A DNA stretch of 64,000 bases from Stachybotrys elegans (Eukaryota > Ascomycota > Sordariomycetes > Hypocreales > Stachybotryaceae). The notes beneath the pieces are model-generated. The model had not been told where the DNA came from. It saw only the letters and a program-made list of their open reading frames with translations, and searched no databases. Positions within the stretch are counted from its first letter, which is position 1. Each line of letters begins with the position of its first letter. Of this stretch, positions 35,932 to 48,462 are shown one piece after another. The stretch covers positions 1 to 64,000 of the forward strand of contig JAGPNK010000019.1 in NCBI GenBank assembly GCA_020746835.1. The letters are read 5' to 3'. A program made the translations under genes and the position numbers.

Positions 35932-36357
35932 ACATGATCAAGCCATCGTTTCAATAAGTGGAAAAGAGACGCACCGGCCTAATCTAGATTCTGATAGCTG
36001 AGCTATCTGTAAGCATGGAATCCTGTGGGTGGTTCCACTGGAAAGAAGACTGGGGAGACAAGAACTTGTAAGGCCTATTTCGGAATTCATTCCCAATTTA
36101 GCATTTCATAGATGCATATATAATGCCTAATTAGGAATGAACCAGATACAGTGGGTGATAATTGGTAAGGCGAAAGCTTGGCAACAGGTTATATTCATGT
36201 AATGCCTAATTGAGCATGAACTGAAATCCAGAAAATTGTCGTGAGAACAAGAATGTATAAATATTGTGCTAGCGACGGGCTCTAGGACGATAGAATCAAC
36301 CGCATCCCATCTCATTTTCTCGTACGCTCTATTAAGTCCATCTCAACCATCAGAAAG
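35932..36357. promoter_or_regulatory. SDR promoter region with direct repeat and TATA box
   Basis: Carries two copies of TAATGCCTAATT (36121-36132 and 36200-36211) and TATAAATA at 36256-36263, 95 bp before the SDR ATG. No gene seen. Confidence 0.5.
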
Positions 36358-37393
36358 ATGCCTTTTCTCGCCCCGAAACTGGATCCCCTCCCAGCTCTTG
36401 ACTTTACCAACCAAACCGTTCTGGTAACCGGTACCACCAATGGCTTAGGGTTGGCTGTGAGCAAGGAGCTACTGCGTCTCCGTGCCAGTCGACTCATTAT
36501 GGGTGTGAGAGACGTCCGTCGAGGACTAGAAACACGGGAATTGCTGCAGTGCGACCCATCCATACGAGCCGTCAATCCACAAGCCCAAATCCACGTCCTC
36601 AAACTTGATCTGGAAGACTACACCAGCGTTGCAGCTTTCACCAAGGAAGTCGAGTCGCTTGCCAAGTCAATCGACGTTGTCATCCTCAACGCCGGAGTTG
36701 GGGGTCTTCAACGAGAAATGACGAAAAGTGGCCATGAGAAGATTATACAGGTCAACGTGCTCTCGAATGCACTGCTGGCTATGCAGCTGCTTCCCCTTTT
36801 GAGAAAATCTGCAGAGCTCAAGGGATCTCCATCCCGGTTGACCTGGGTTGGCAGCTTTGTCCAGGAGGACCACGGCCTGACAAAGAAGCCTATTCCATTT
36901 GATAGCACAGTCCTTGGTCATTTTGACGATGAGAAGAACTTTGTTGGTCTCAGTCGCTATAGTGACTCTAAGCTTCTGTCGACCTGCTTCGTCAAGGAGC
37001 TGGCGACTCATGTCGACAAGAAAATGGTTATTGTAAACGAAGTCTCGCCGGGTCCTGTCCTGACAAACTTTGGGGCCAAGTACCCCCTGCTTCTCCGCGT
37101 CGTTTTTACGGCGGCACTCGCTCTCAGGGCACGATCGCTTGAAGCTGGAGCAAATACATACTTGCACGCGGTGGCTGTGGCTGGCGAAGAATCGCACGGC
37201 GAATACTTGAGTGATGGAAAGATCTCCACGTGAGTATAGAAACCCTCTATTATGCCGATAGATCATACTGACATTCAGCCATAGTCGTGCCAAAATTGTG
37301 GAAACTCCAGAGGGCTCCAGACTGCAGAAGAAGCTGTGGGAAGAGGTGATGGACGAATGCAGACGTGTAAACGACCGAATTATGGAAGACTAA
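36358..37393 (+). CDS. Short-chain dehydrogenase/reductase
   Basis: 326-residue NAD(P)H-dependent oxidoreductase, exons 36358-37229 and 37285-37393. Rossmann motif VLVTGTTNGLGLAVSKEL (TGxxxGxG), then the DLEDYTS acidic turn, VVILNAGVG (NAG) and the catalytic YSDSK with SWVGSF-type serine strand (LTWVGSFV). The layout matches the fungal group of retinol-dehydrogenase or protochlorophyllide-reductase-like SDRs often found in secondary metabolism. The intron acceptor could be CAG at 37278 or TAG at 37284; both keep frame and differ by two residues. I chose the latter because it is farther from the CTGAC branch site. It lies tail to tail with the beta-galactosidase gene, 220 bp apart. Confidence 0.92.
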
Positions 37394-37613
37394 AACATTT
37401 TAATCTTTATTCCTGTATGATCAACCCATCCTAGATAATGACGGCTCAACACGCCGTACAATAGAGCTTATTCGTTTTGCTTTCTTTCATTCCGGGCCAA
37501 GGGATGGTGATAGGCAACGAGTGTGTCCAAATTCAGTTCTTGGTAATGCTACAACCTATCGAAGATACAATGCCTCGGACATGCATATGTATATGCCTGA
37601 TACAACTGCCTTA

Positions 37614-40793
<3,180 letters not shown>

Positions 40794-41325
40794 GGTTATG
40801 ATGGAGATGTTCCTTTTCGTTTGCAAACAAGGGGAAATTGTTCTTTGTTTATTTTGCGAAAACAGTGTGCAGTTCGTTCAAACGGAAATACCGAGATCTT
40901 AGTTTTGATGCTGGTGCCGTTTGTTCCGGCATACATCGCCGAACTCGCGCAGTAAAATTACCAGCAAAGCATACAAGCGTCGAACTCCGCACCCGCCGAA
41001 GAACGCCGGCTTTCTTCAACCACCCGCTCCACATAGATCCACCCACTCGACAAGCCCAGTACAGATAAGTCGAACGGCGTAGATAAGACTCCATGGGGGA
41101 ATGCCCACCCGAGCCAAGGGTGCTCTGTGCCGCAGACGGATAAGCTGTGGGGGGAAGCAACGGAGCTAGGTGTCGAGGGGGTTGCAGGCCATGAATCGCA
41201 TCAGACGCTATTATCGATATAGAGGAGCCACGGAAAATAGAGGTTACAGGAAGAGAGAGTCAGAATCTTCCATTGTATAACTAAATCTAGCCTACTCTAG
41301 CCAACCGTTGGTTCAAGCTGTCTAA
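40794..41325. other. Beta-galactosidase promoter region
   Basis: 530 bp between the galactosidase start and the permease stop. Apart from the CGG-N5-CCG site nothing is recognised. Confidence 0.45.
40883..40893. promoter_or_regulatory. CGG-N5-CCG inverted half-sites
   Basis: CGGAAATACCG lies 90 bp upstream of the beta-galactosidase ATG. Paired CGG/CCG triplets are the usual target form of Zn2Cys6 dimers; a single 6-bp match can occur by chance. Confidence 0.3.
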
Positions 41326-42979
41326 CTAAATCTTGGCCTCTGTGACCTCGGTCACGTTCATGGCCTTGTCGGTGTTTCTCAATACCTCGCCAACCAGCTT
41401 ATCTCCAGCCTCTTGGCCATCCAGAACAAGTGCAGTTTCCTCGAGGCTGAGCTTGCCTGTCTCGACAAACAGGAAGTAGACGACGATTGCCTCGAAAGCC
41501 AGCCACACATCGTAGGTGATATAGTACTTCCAACCCGAGTTGGTGACACCGATGGGGTTGGCGTACTGGTTGAAGATCAAGGCGCAGGCGACAAACAGGT
41601 TGTAGAGAACGAGGCCTCTTGCACGGAGATTGAAGGGCAGAATCTCGACAACGTATGTCACTTGCAAGGTACCCCAACCGGCAGTGAAGAAGAAGTTGAA
41701 GAGGAAGATCATGGCCAAAACGCCCCTCGCAACACCCTGTGGTCCGCCAGTTCCGTCGGCATTCAAGTCGGTTGACATCTCATAGGTGGCTTCGAGGGCA
41801 GTCCAAACAATGTAGGTTGCGAGCGAACCAAGCGTGGATGCGAGGAACATGGTTCTTCTGGGGATACGGTTGACGAGCAACGAGAAGACGGTGCCCCAAA
41901 GCAAGCCCCAGACAGTCAGAAGAGCGTTGATCAGCGTCTGGGTCTCCTGGTCCCGGTAGCCAATCGAGTTGAGAATGAGGGTCAAGTAGTAGCTGATGAG
42001 GCCGTTGCCACTCCACTGACTGAAAAAGCCCACGGCGAGGATGATGAAGAATCGGTGACGGTTGCCCCGAGTCTTGAAAAAGGAGAGATAGCTAGTGGAT
42101 TTCATGGCTTCGTTCTCCATACGAATGGCCGTCCTGATCTCCTCCATCTCGACCGTCACGAAAGAACTGCTGCTGTCGCCGTTTGCGTGGTACTTGACGA
42201 GAAGCTTCTCAGCCTCGGCATCGCGCTCCTGTGCGATGAGCCAGCGAGGGGATTCGTCGATGAGGAAGCACAAACCCATCTGCAGGATGCTGGAGAGAGC
42301 CTGAAGAATGGAAGGGATGCGCCACGCCCAGGTGCTGTTGATTCTGAAGGTGCCGTAGGTGATCCAAGCGGCGCTGAGGGCTCCCAGTCCCCAGAGGGTG
42401 TTGTAGATGGAGACCATGGGGGCGCGCTGCGAGGGGAAAGCAAGCTCCATAATGAGCAGAGGCGCGGCGGTGATGTTGAGGGCCAGGCCAAAACCCAGAA
42501 TACCGCGAGCAGCAATGAACATGCCAGTGTTGTGCGCTCCTCCTTGGAGGCCAACGCCCAGGAGCATGATGGCTGCTCCGACAACCAGGGCTGGGCGACG
42601 ACCGAACCTGTCGCAGAACATGGCGCAAAATGGAATGGCTGCCAGCTGGCCAATGTTCTGGATAGCGTTGAGGCTAAAGGGTGCGCCTTGTCAGCCTGAC
42701 GGAGAAAAAAATAATATGGAGGCGACTGAAGGGAATAATGGCCCGGACTTACATGGCAAGGTCCTCAGGGCCCGGATGGTTGAAGAACTCCTGCCAGGTC
42801 GTCAGACTCTGGAGGCCGTTCATCATGGAGCCATCGTATCCCGTGGCATAACTGGAGATGAGGGAGAGACAGAGGATCGCGTTCAGTTTGACAATTCCCT
42901 TGTTGGAGAGCCAGTGAGCCCCGCCGGCAGAGCGAGCCACCTGGCTGTCCAGAGTGAGAGAAGGTTGATTCTCCGCCAT
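41326..42979 (-). CDS. Lactose-permease-like MFS sugar transporter
   Basis: 524-residue twelve-helix plasma-membrane sugar:H+ symporter, exons 42979-42753 and 42673-41326 (79-nt intron; the acceptor CCTTTAG at 42674 keeps frame, a nearer AAG does not). Motifs: GYDGSMMNGLQSL in helix one, ILNAIQNIGQLAAIPF, CDRFGRRPALVVG, RGILGFGLALNITAAPLLIMEL, DESPRWLIAQERDAEA, VNRIPRRTMF and VETGKLSLEET. The DGSMMNGLQ and NxxGxxxALP segments are those of the fungal lactose/cellobiose permease group (Lac12, LacpA, Crt1 relatives). With the tandem GH2 gene this forms an uptake-and-cleave pair. The ATG at 42979 is the first in frame; the upstream extension starts at TTG. Confidence 0.92.
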
Positions 42980-43703
42980 GTCGATCTCAGCGCAGCGTGT
43001 GGATATGCAGCAGCACAGGTCCAGAGTGTCGGGATGCAAATCTGGGTGACAGGAAGTGGCTACGCTGGGGTTATAATCTATCTGGCCTGCACGGATCCGT
43101 TATCGAGGCGACCGTTATCAACACGATGGACGGAGCCTAGAATCGCCGGCGATGACCGGCCCCATGGGGTGGGCCATGATAATGTTGGCAGATACGAAGT
43201 CGGGGACACCCTGGCCCGGGAAACGTCACCGACTTTGGCCGGTTGAGTAGATAGATAGCCTCGTGAGCAAACCATGCATAACACCATGTCATCAAAGCTA
43301 ATTTAATACTAATTTAATACCAGGTGGTCTATCTTAGCGGGCTATGCATTCAACGACCAAGGCTGTTCCCCCCGTGGGGAGCTAGTCGTCGTCTGATCTC
43401 GCATGCCCTTTTGGAAGGGATCAGGGGTTCAGTTTTCATTACTGATGCGGAGACGAGAGGGGACAAGCCAATAACGCTAGCGGGTGACATTCTCAATGTG
43501 GCGCCGGCGATGTTCGCCGGGTTTCGCGCGACCGAGGTAGTGGAACGACTCAGGCACCATCATGGCGGACGAGGAGGAGGAGGATTAAAGAGAGGTGCTG
43601 TAGCCAGGCGATTGCTCTTGCTCTCGCTTGGCTCCTGGTGCGCGAAGTCGTCAGCAGACTTCAACGACCAAGCAACGTCCGTCCGTCTCAATCGCCAAAC
43701 ATC
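42980..43703. other. Divergent promoter, permease and secreted protein
   Basis: 724 bp shared upstream region. CTGGGG (43065-43070) and GTGGGG (43374-43379) match the short CreA carbon-repressor consensus SYGGRG, but about this number is expected by chance. No gene seen. Confidence 0.4.
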
Positions 43704-45572
43704 ATGGGTCTCCTCAAGCTTGTCACCCCCTTCCTCGCCTTGGCGTCTGCCGCCCAGGCAAAGAGCCTGGCTGATCGCGTTGGCAAAGGTCATGGCCTGT
43801 CTGAGCGTAAGTGAAGCCCATCAATTGGCCGATTATAAGCTCTGTCCGCTCACCATTGGCGATTCTGTAGATGCGCAGAATCTGTTTGACTACTCCATGG
43901 AGGTCTCAGACTCTCGCTACGACTCGTCCTACAACTACGTCTGGTACCAGGACAACGGCCAATGGTCGGTTCGCTTCACTGCCTGGTACATCGCGGGACT
44001 GCTGCACCGCAACAAGTGCAACGACGTCAAGGCTGCCATTGCGGCAATTGAGAACGTGTACGTCTCCTCCCCGCGTCGGGTCTTTGTTGGACTACCCGCG
44101 TTCCGCTTCTTGGCCACGCTAACTCTCGGTTTCCCTGCAGCTTGGCGAACCAGCTGACCAGCGATTTCGACTCTGCTTGGTATGGGACCTTTAAGCTGGC
44201 GCCTGATGAGCCGGATCCTACACCCAATGGGCCACTCTACCCCCCTAGCATCTACGGCAGCTATGACCCCAATTGGAGAGAGTTCGTTGGGTAAGTGCTT
44301 GTGCAAGTCGGACTAATCGTAATTTATGCTAACAAGCTGTACAGAACTCAGTTGATCCAGATTGTGGAAGAGTTTGAGCACGTTCTCCCCCCTGCCCTGA
44401 CTGCTCGCATCGAAGATGCCCTCGAGGCTGCGGCGGTGGGTGGCATGCGCCGCAATGGCTCTTATCCCGAGGGCGACAACCTCATCCTGGGCTACTCCAA
44501 CCCTGCCATCATGCGTGCGCTTACGACTGGTTGGATCGGAAAGCGCAAGGGCAACAAGGTCCTCACCGACTTCGCCTGGGAGCAGGGCAAGGAACTCCTC
44601 GAGCTTTTCCAGCGCGGCGGCCAAGACGTCCTGTCCGAGTACAATGCCCCCAACTATTACGGTATCGACATCTGGGCACTTGCTGCCAACATTGCCTATG
44701 GCCCCGCCGATGCCCCCATGACCAAGAACTCCAAGGTCATCCTGACGGAGCTGTGGAAGGATATCGCCGCCCACTACAACCCGTATCTCGGAAACATGGT
44801 AGGACCTTATGACCGCGCCTACAGCCGAGATGCAAACACCCACTCTCAGATTCTGTCCATGATCATGTGGGGAATCTACGGTCGTGGCACTTTCGGACAG
44901 CCTCCCCTTGGCGAGGGTGATCTGCTCTACGATATTGCTCAAGGCGCCGCTCTGGCCATGGTCATGGATGTGATTGCGCCCACGATCACCAAGCAGGCCG
45001 AGGAAATCGTCACTTCCAAGGGCAAGTGGGAAGGCAGCCGCTTCATCAACAAGACCGTCTGGGAAGAGCTCACCTCCGACGAGCCGCGCCAAATCACCTC
45101 GTGGTTGAGCGCCGAGCTCATGATTGGAGGTCAGAAGGTGGCCGAGACCAAGAACCGAGGCAACCAGTACGTCCCGGCCATTGTCCAGTGGGCTGCCGAC
45201 CCCAACCACAAGCCGTACCCGTACATGGGCTTCTTCACGCTCTACCCCAGTGCCTCGACTCTCACCGCTGAAGCTACCGAGAATCGCCTCGTCGTCTCTT
45301 ACCCGGACACCACACAGCCAGGGACCAACATCTTCACTTTTGGACTGACTGGTATCCCACCTTCCTACACATTGGGCAACAAGCATATTATTGATGGACT
45401 GGAGGAGCTCCCCTGCCTGAATGTCAATGTCACTGCTCCCGGCCTGGTGAAGCAGGATGTTGTCTATGGCTCCACCATCAGGAACCACTGGATCTACAAC
45501 GTCTCCTATGTTGTGCCAGAGGACTTCTCGGGAGTCCCAACTGTGACGCTGGACATGGAGTACACCTGTTAA
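43704..45572 (+). CDS. Secreted protein of unknown function, probable alpha-helical barrel
   Basis: 555 residues, exons 43704-43806, 43871-44057, 44141-44290, 44345-45572. Signal peptide LLKLVTPFLALASAAQA. The body has repeated helix-loop blocks with aromatic and Gly/Asn-rich turns (YNYVWYQDNGQWSVRF, EYNAPNYYGIDIWALAAN, PYDRAYSRDANTHSQI, MWGIYGRGTFG) that recall the alpha/alpha toroid of six-hairpin glycosidases and lyases, followed by a beta-rich C-terminus. I do not recognise the family and no catalytic residues can be named. Sequons (NGSY, NKTV, NVTA, NVSY) support secretion. It diverges from the lactose-permease-like gene, so a role in extracellular carbohydrate breakdown is possible but unproven. 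A long open frame on the opposite strand is only a coding-bias shadow. Confidence 0.85.
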
Positions 45573-45934
45573 ATAAGTGTAACATGACATCACATTGGTC
45601 AATTTGGGTTGTAATATAAGAAATAATTTATGCATATAAAGCTCAACGTATGAATGAATGCTATGTGTCTTTCTCGGTGCTCGCCACACAGTGATGGCAT
45701 CGTTGGTCACTGGTTGGTCATTCACCAAAAGCCGCCCTCGCCACTTTAAATCTCTCCCATACATTCCATTCTGAGTCCTCCCCGGCTACCCTGAGGCAGT
45801 CAATTTATCTAGATAGCTAGGCGATGGTCGACAGAAATCTCCCTTTCACTCCGTGACAAAATATACAGGGCCGCCAACCCCACCGCGTCCAATTTGTCAC
45901 AGTCTGTATAATCGCCTCGAGACTCGCCCGTACC
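45573..45934. other. Intergenic between convergent genes
   Basis: 360 bp of 3' flanks, AT-rich. Nothing recognised. Confidence 0.4.
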
Positions 45935-47152
45935 TCACTTCCAAGGTTCTCGAGTTGGCAACACCAGGTGATGATTCACGATATAGCCGTTGCTGAACAC
46001 CGTTCCTCCTATCCAAGGTGTGCAAACATTGTTAGTATTCACCCACAAGGCCTTGAAGTCAGGCTGCTCCTGCTGCTCCGTGAGAAGTTGAATAATGTTT
46101 TGTGTGTGGCAGTTGTAGCGGACGTAGGGCGTGGAGGCCCCTCCAACACCTGAGTGGCAGTACAACTTCCATTCATGCTTATAGCCCTGCGAGTCCACGG
46201 TGGTGAAGGCCTTGCCGGCGAACTTGGGGCAGATGGACGAGAAGTTCTCGCGAGAGATCTCTTGGAGCAGAGCCTCATTCTCGGGCGAGGTCGGTGAGGC
46301 AGTTTCACTTCCTCCCGTTCCTCCTCCTGCCTGAAGCTTTTGGTTGGCTTCATCCAATGCCTTCTGCAGACTCAACTTCTCGGCCTCGAAAGTAGCTGTC
46401 AGAGCCGCCTTGTCTGCATCACACTGCTTCTTCGCCCCGTCCGTCAGCGAGGTTTTCTCCTGCTCGCACTGCTCTTTGCCGCTCTGGACCAGTGCTTCTT
46501 TCTCGCTCTGGCACTGCGCCGCTGCACCCTGTAGAGCAGTGGAAATTTGTGCCTGACAGTTCTCTTGACCACCCGCGCACTGTGACTGTACCGAGGCGAC
46601 TTGTTCCGCGCACTCGGCTCGCAGCGCTTCCTCCTGCTCCTTGGTCTTGGCTTCGCATTTCGCAGTGGAATCCGTCTCGCACTGCGTCTTCGCCGCATCG
46701 ACAAGCCCTCCACATCCTCCGGGCTGCGTGGGCTCCGGCTCCACTACCAGCTGGCCAGTCTTCTCGAGCAAGAGAATCGAATTCGCTGGCTTGGACGAGT
46801 AACTAGCAGCGGTGATGAAGTAGCACTTCCCCCTGGACGCCCATGAGGCGGCAGGGCAGTCCTTGCCGGCGGCGGCGCACAGCTGTGCGCACTCTCGTGC
46901 GCTGCCAGCGTCCACAGCGGTGGTCTTGTAGGGCATTGCCCATGTTCCGCAAGTGTAGGTGAACTCCACCCCATCCACGGAACCCTTGCCGGAGTTTGCT
47001 TGACTACAGCACGCATCATAGATGATATTGGGGCGACCTCCGGACAGAGAGAGGCAATTTCCTCCTGCTGCGGCCAAGGGGGCTTGTGTGTCGGCCCGCG
47101 CGGCGCTTAAAAGGAGGGAGAGGAAGAAGAGTGAGAAACAAGTGGGCGTCAT
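45935..47152 (-). CDS. Secreted PAN-like protein with cysteine-studded coiled coil
   Basis: 405-residue extracellular protein, one exon. Signal peptide FSLFFLSLLLSAARA. Residues about 33-130 form a PAN/apple-like domain (FTYTCGTWAMPYKTT, ARECAQLCAAAGKDCPAASW, GKCYFI). After a Pro-rich hinge (EPEPTQPGG) comes a helix of about 130 residues, rich in Glu, Lys, Gln and Ala, with nine cysteines, the last four exactly 15 residues apart, in repeats such as CQSEKEALVQSGKEQ and CEQEKTSLTDGAKKQ. A Gly-rich linker (AGGGTGGSE) leads to a second PAN-like domain (ICPKFAGKAFTTVDSQG, WKLYCHSG). Cysteines in a coiled coil suggest disulfide-linked dimers or bundles. PAN domains usually bind carbohydrate or protein, so a cell-wall or adhesive role is likely (inference). 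It diverges from the repeat protein at 48463. Confidence 0.85.
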   Translation of the reverse strand: MTPTCFSLFFLSLLLSAARADTQAPLAAAGGNCLSLSGGRPNIIYDACCSQANSGKGSVDGVEFTYTCGTWAMPYKTTAVDAGSARECAQLCAAAGKDCPAASWASRGKCYFITAASYSSKPANSILLLEKTGQLVVEPEPTQPGGCGGLVDAAKTQCETDSTAKCEAKTKEQEEALRAECAEQVASVQSQCAGGQENCQAQISTALQGAAAQCQSEKEALVQSGKEQCEQEKTSLTDGAKKQCDADKAALTATFEAEKLSLQKALDEANQKLQAGGGTGGSETASPTSPENEALLQEISRENFSSICPKFAGKAFTTVDSQGYKHEWKLYCHSGVGGASTPYVRYNCHTQNIIQLLTEQQEQPDFKALWVNTNNVCTPWIGGTVFSNGYIVNHHLVLPTREPWK

Positions 47153-47155
47153 GAT

Positions 47156-47163
47156 TGAGAAGC
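47156..47163 (-). promoter_or_regulatory. GCTTCTCA word next to start codon
   Basis: On the minus strand GCTTCTCA ends three bases before the ATG at 47152. The same word recurs three times upstream of the divergent gene at 48463. Confidence 0.25.
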
Positions 47164-47240
47164 CTTAGAGACTGCTGAATGGGAGGGAGGGATGAAGATT
47201 GGCGAATGAAGACGTGAGGGTGAATGATGGCAAGTAAATC

Positions 47241-47248
47241 TACTTATA
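47241..47248 (-). promoter_or_regulatory. TATA-like box of PAN/coiled-coil gene
   Basis: TATAAGTA about 90 bp upstream of the ATG at 47152. Confidence 0.45.
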
Positions 47249-48302
47249 GCAGTGAACAGAGAAGGAAACATCCTCGGGCTCAGTGTTGTACACCAAACTG
47301 GGAACGATTGGTATAGTTCCATATGGGGGTCGACAACAGGGAGCTGTTAGTACTGCTACACAATTCGAGATTGTCCATATTCTCTTGCATGACTTTCTTG
47401 GTCTTTCTGACAAGTTCAGCTGAACTATTCAGGCTTCTCTAAGACATATCTGGTCATAAGACGCGCGTAGTTCAAATGAGCCGGCCTGTTGACTGGCATT
47501 TTGACGCCCACGATATCGGTGGCTTACTCCTAGCGCAGTTCACTTCAGCTGAAATGTTACATCGTTCTTGGCATCTGAACTGCCGGTGATGTGGTTCGAA
47601 TGTGGCTGGCTGTATTTGATCAATCACATCGCGGCTCGACGCCTGAACAAGAAGCTACGGCGGCTATACGGGTATAGAGTCAAAGGCTACTCATCCCTGC
47701 CATGGTCATCCCGCCACTTCGGCACCTAGGGTGTGGAGACTGTCGTACCGTGCCTAACTCCCGTCACCGTGCCCTTGCCCAATGCAAGCTGTATCGCGCT
47801 TGTACACGTCACCCCGACCCGTGGGGTAATGATCGGCTGGTAAGAGCGCGCTTGGACATGTCCGTGAGAGTGATAGAACATGGGCAAACATATCCATCCC
47901 GTTGGACAGGGAATAAAAGCGAACCCTGCGTAGTTATCACCACCTCGGGGGAAAAAAAGTTGAGAGGCAAAAATGAGGGTCATCTGGGTCGCTTGCAACG
48001 ATTTCGATCAAGAACATGAGGTACTGGCTACATGATATCGTCATTCGGCCATCGTTATAGCATCACCTGGTATCTAGGGTCCATGCCGGTGATAGAGAAC
48101 CTCTACGCTACTCCATTTACCCATGGAAAGAGTGCATTCTCTCTATGCTGTGCTCCGGATGGATCGGCTGTCGGCGCATGATCGACAGATGCCCAGTCTC
48201 CTCTAGCCACCGTCTCAGTGGAAAACATCACTAGTCATTTTGTCCACTTCAGCCAGCCACTGTTCAGGGTCTTACCATTCTGGGACGGCTAGGGGCCTCG
48301 AA

Positions 48303-48407
48303 AATGAGAAGCAATGGCCCGTGGTCCCCGGCCCTATCGGCTTCTCATTGCATCGTCCATAGCCGCGCCGAGCAATCATCTATAAGTACACACCTCGAGC
48401 TTCTCAT
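48303..48407. repeat. Inverted and direct copies of GCTTCTCAT
   Basis: AATGAGAAGC (48303-48312) pairs perfectly with GCTTCTCATT (48340-48349) across a 27-bp loop. A third copy, GCTTCTCAT, lies at 48399-48407, 55 bp before the ATG at 48463. Confidence 0.6.
48381..48388 (+). promoter_or_regulatory. TATA-like box of cysteine-repeat gene
   Basis: TATAAGTA 82 bp upstream of the ATG at 48463; identical word and similar distance to the divergent neighbour. Confidence 0.5.
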
Positions 48408-48462
48408 GCCGCTTGAACTACCATCTACCATCGGTGCCTAATCTCGCATTCCCATCACCACC

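Larger units (their letters stand above)
47153..48462. other. Divergent promoter of two cysteine-rich secreted proteins
   Basis: 1.3 kb without a gene. Both edges carry TATAAGTA and GCTTCTCA words (listed separately). Confidence 0.5.

Noticed and set aside
42055..43246. Plus-strand frames of 214 and 279 codons
   Set aside because: Antisense to the lactose-permease-like gene; no protein-like features.
44313..45764. 483-codon open frame on the minus strand
   Set aside because: It lies antisense to the large exon of the secreted protein at 43704-45572; composition is a mirror of GC3-biased coding sequence, and the plus-strand model has signal peptide and clean introns.
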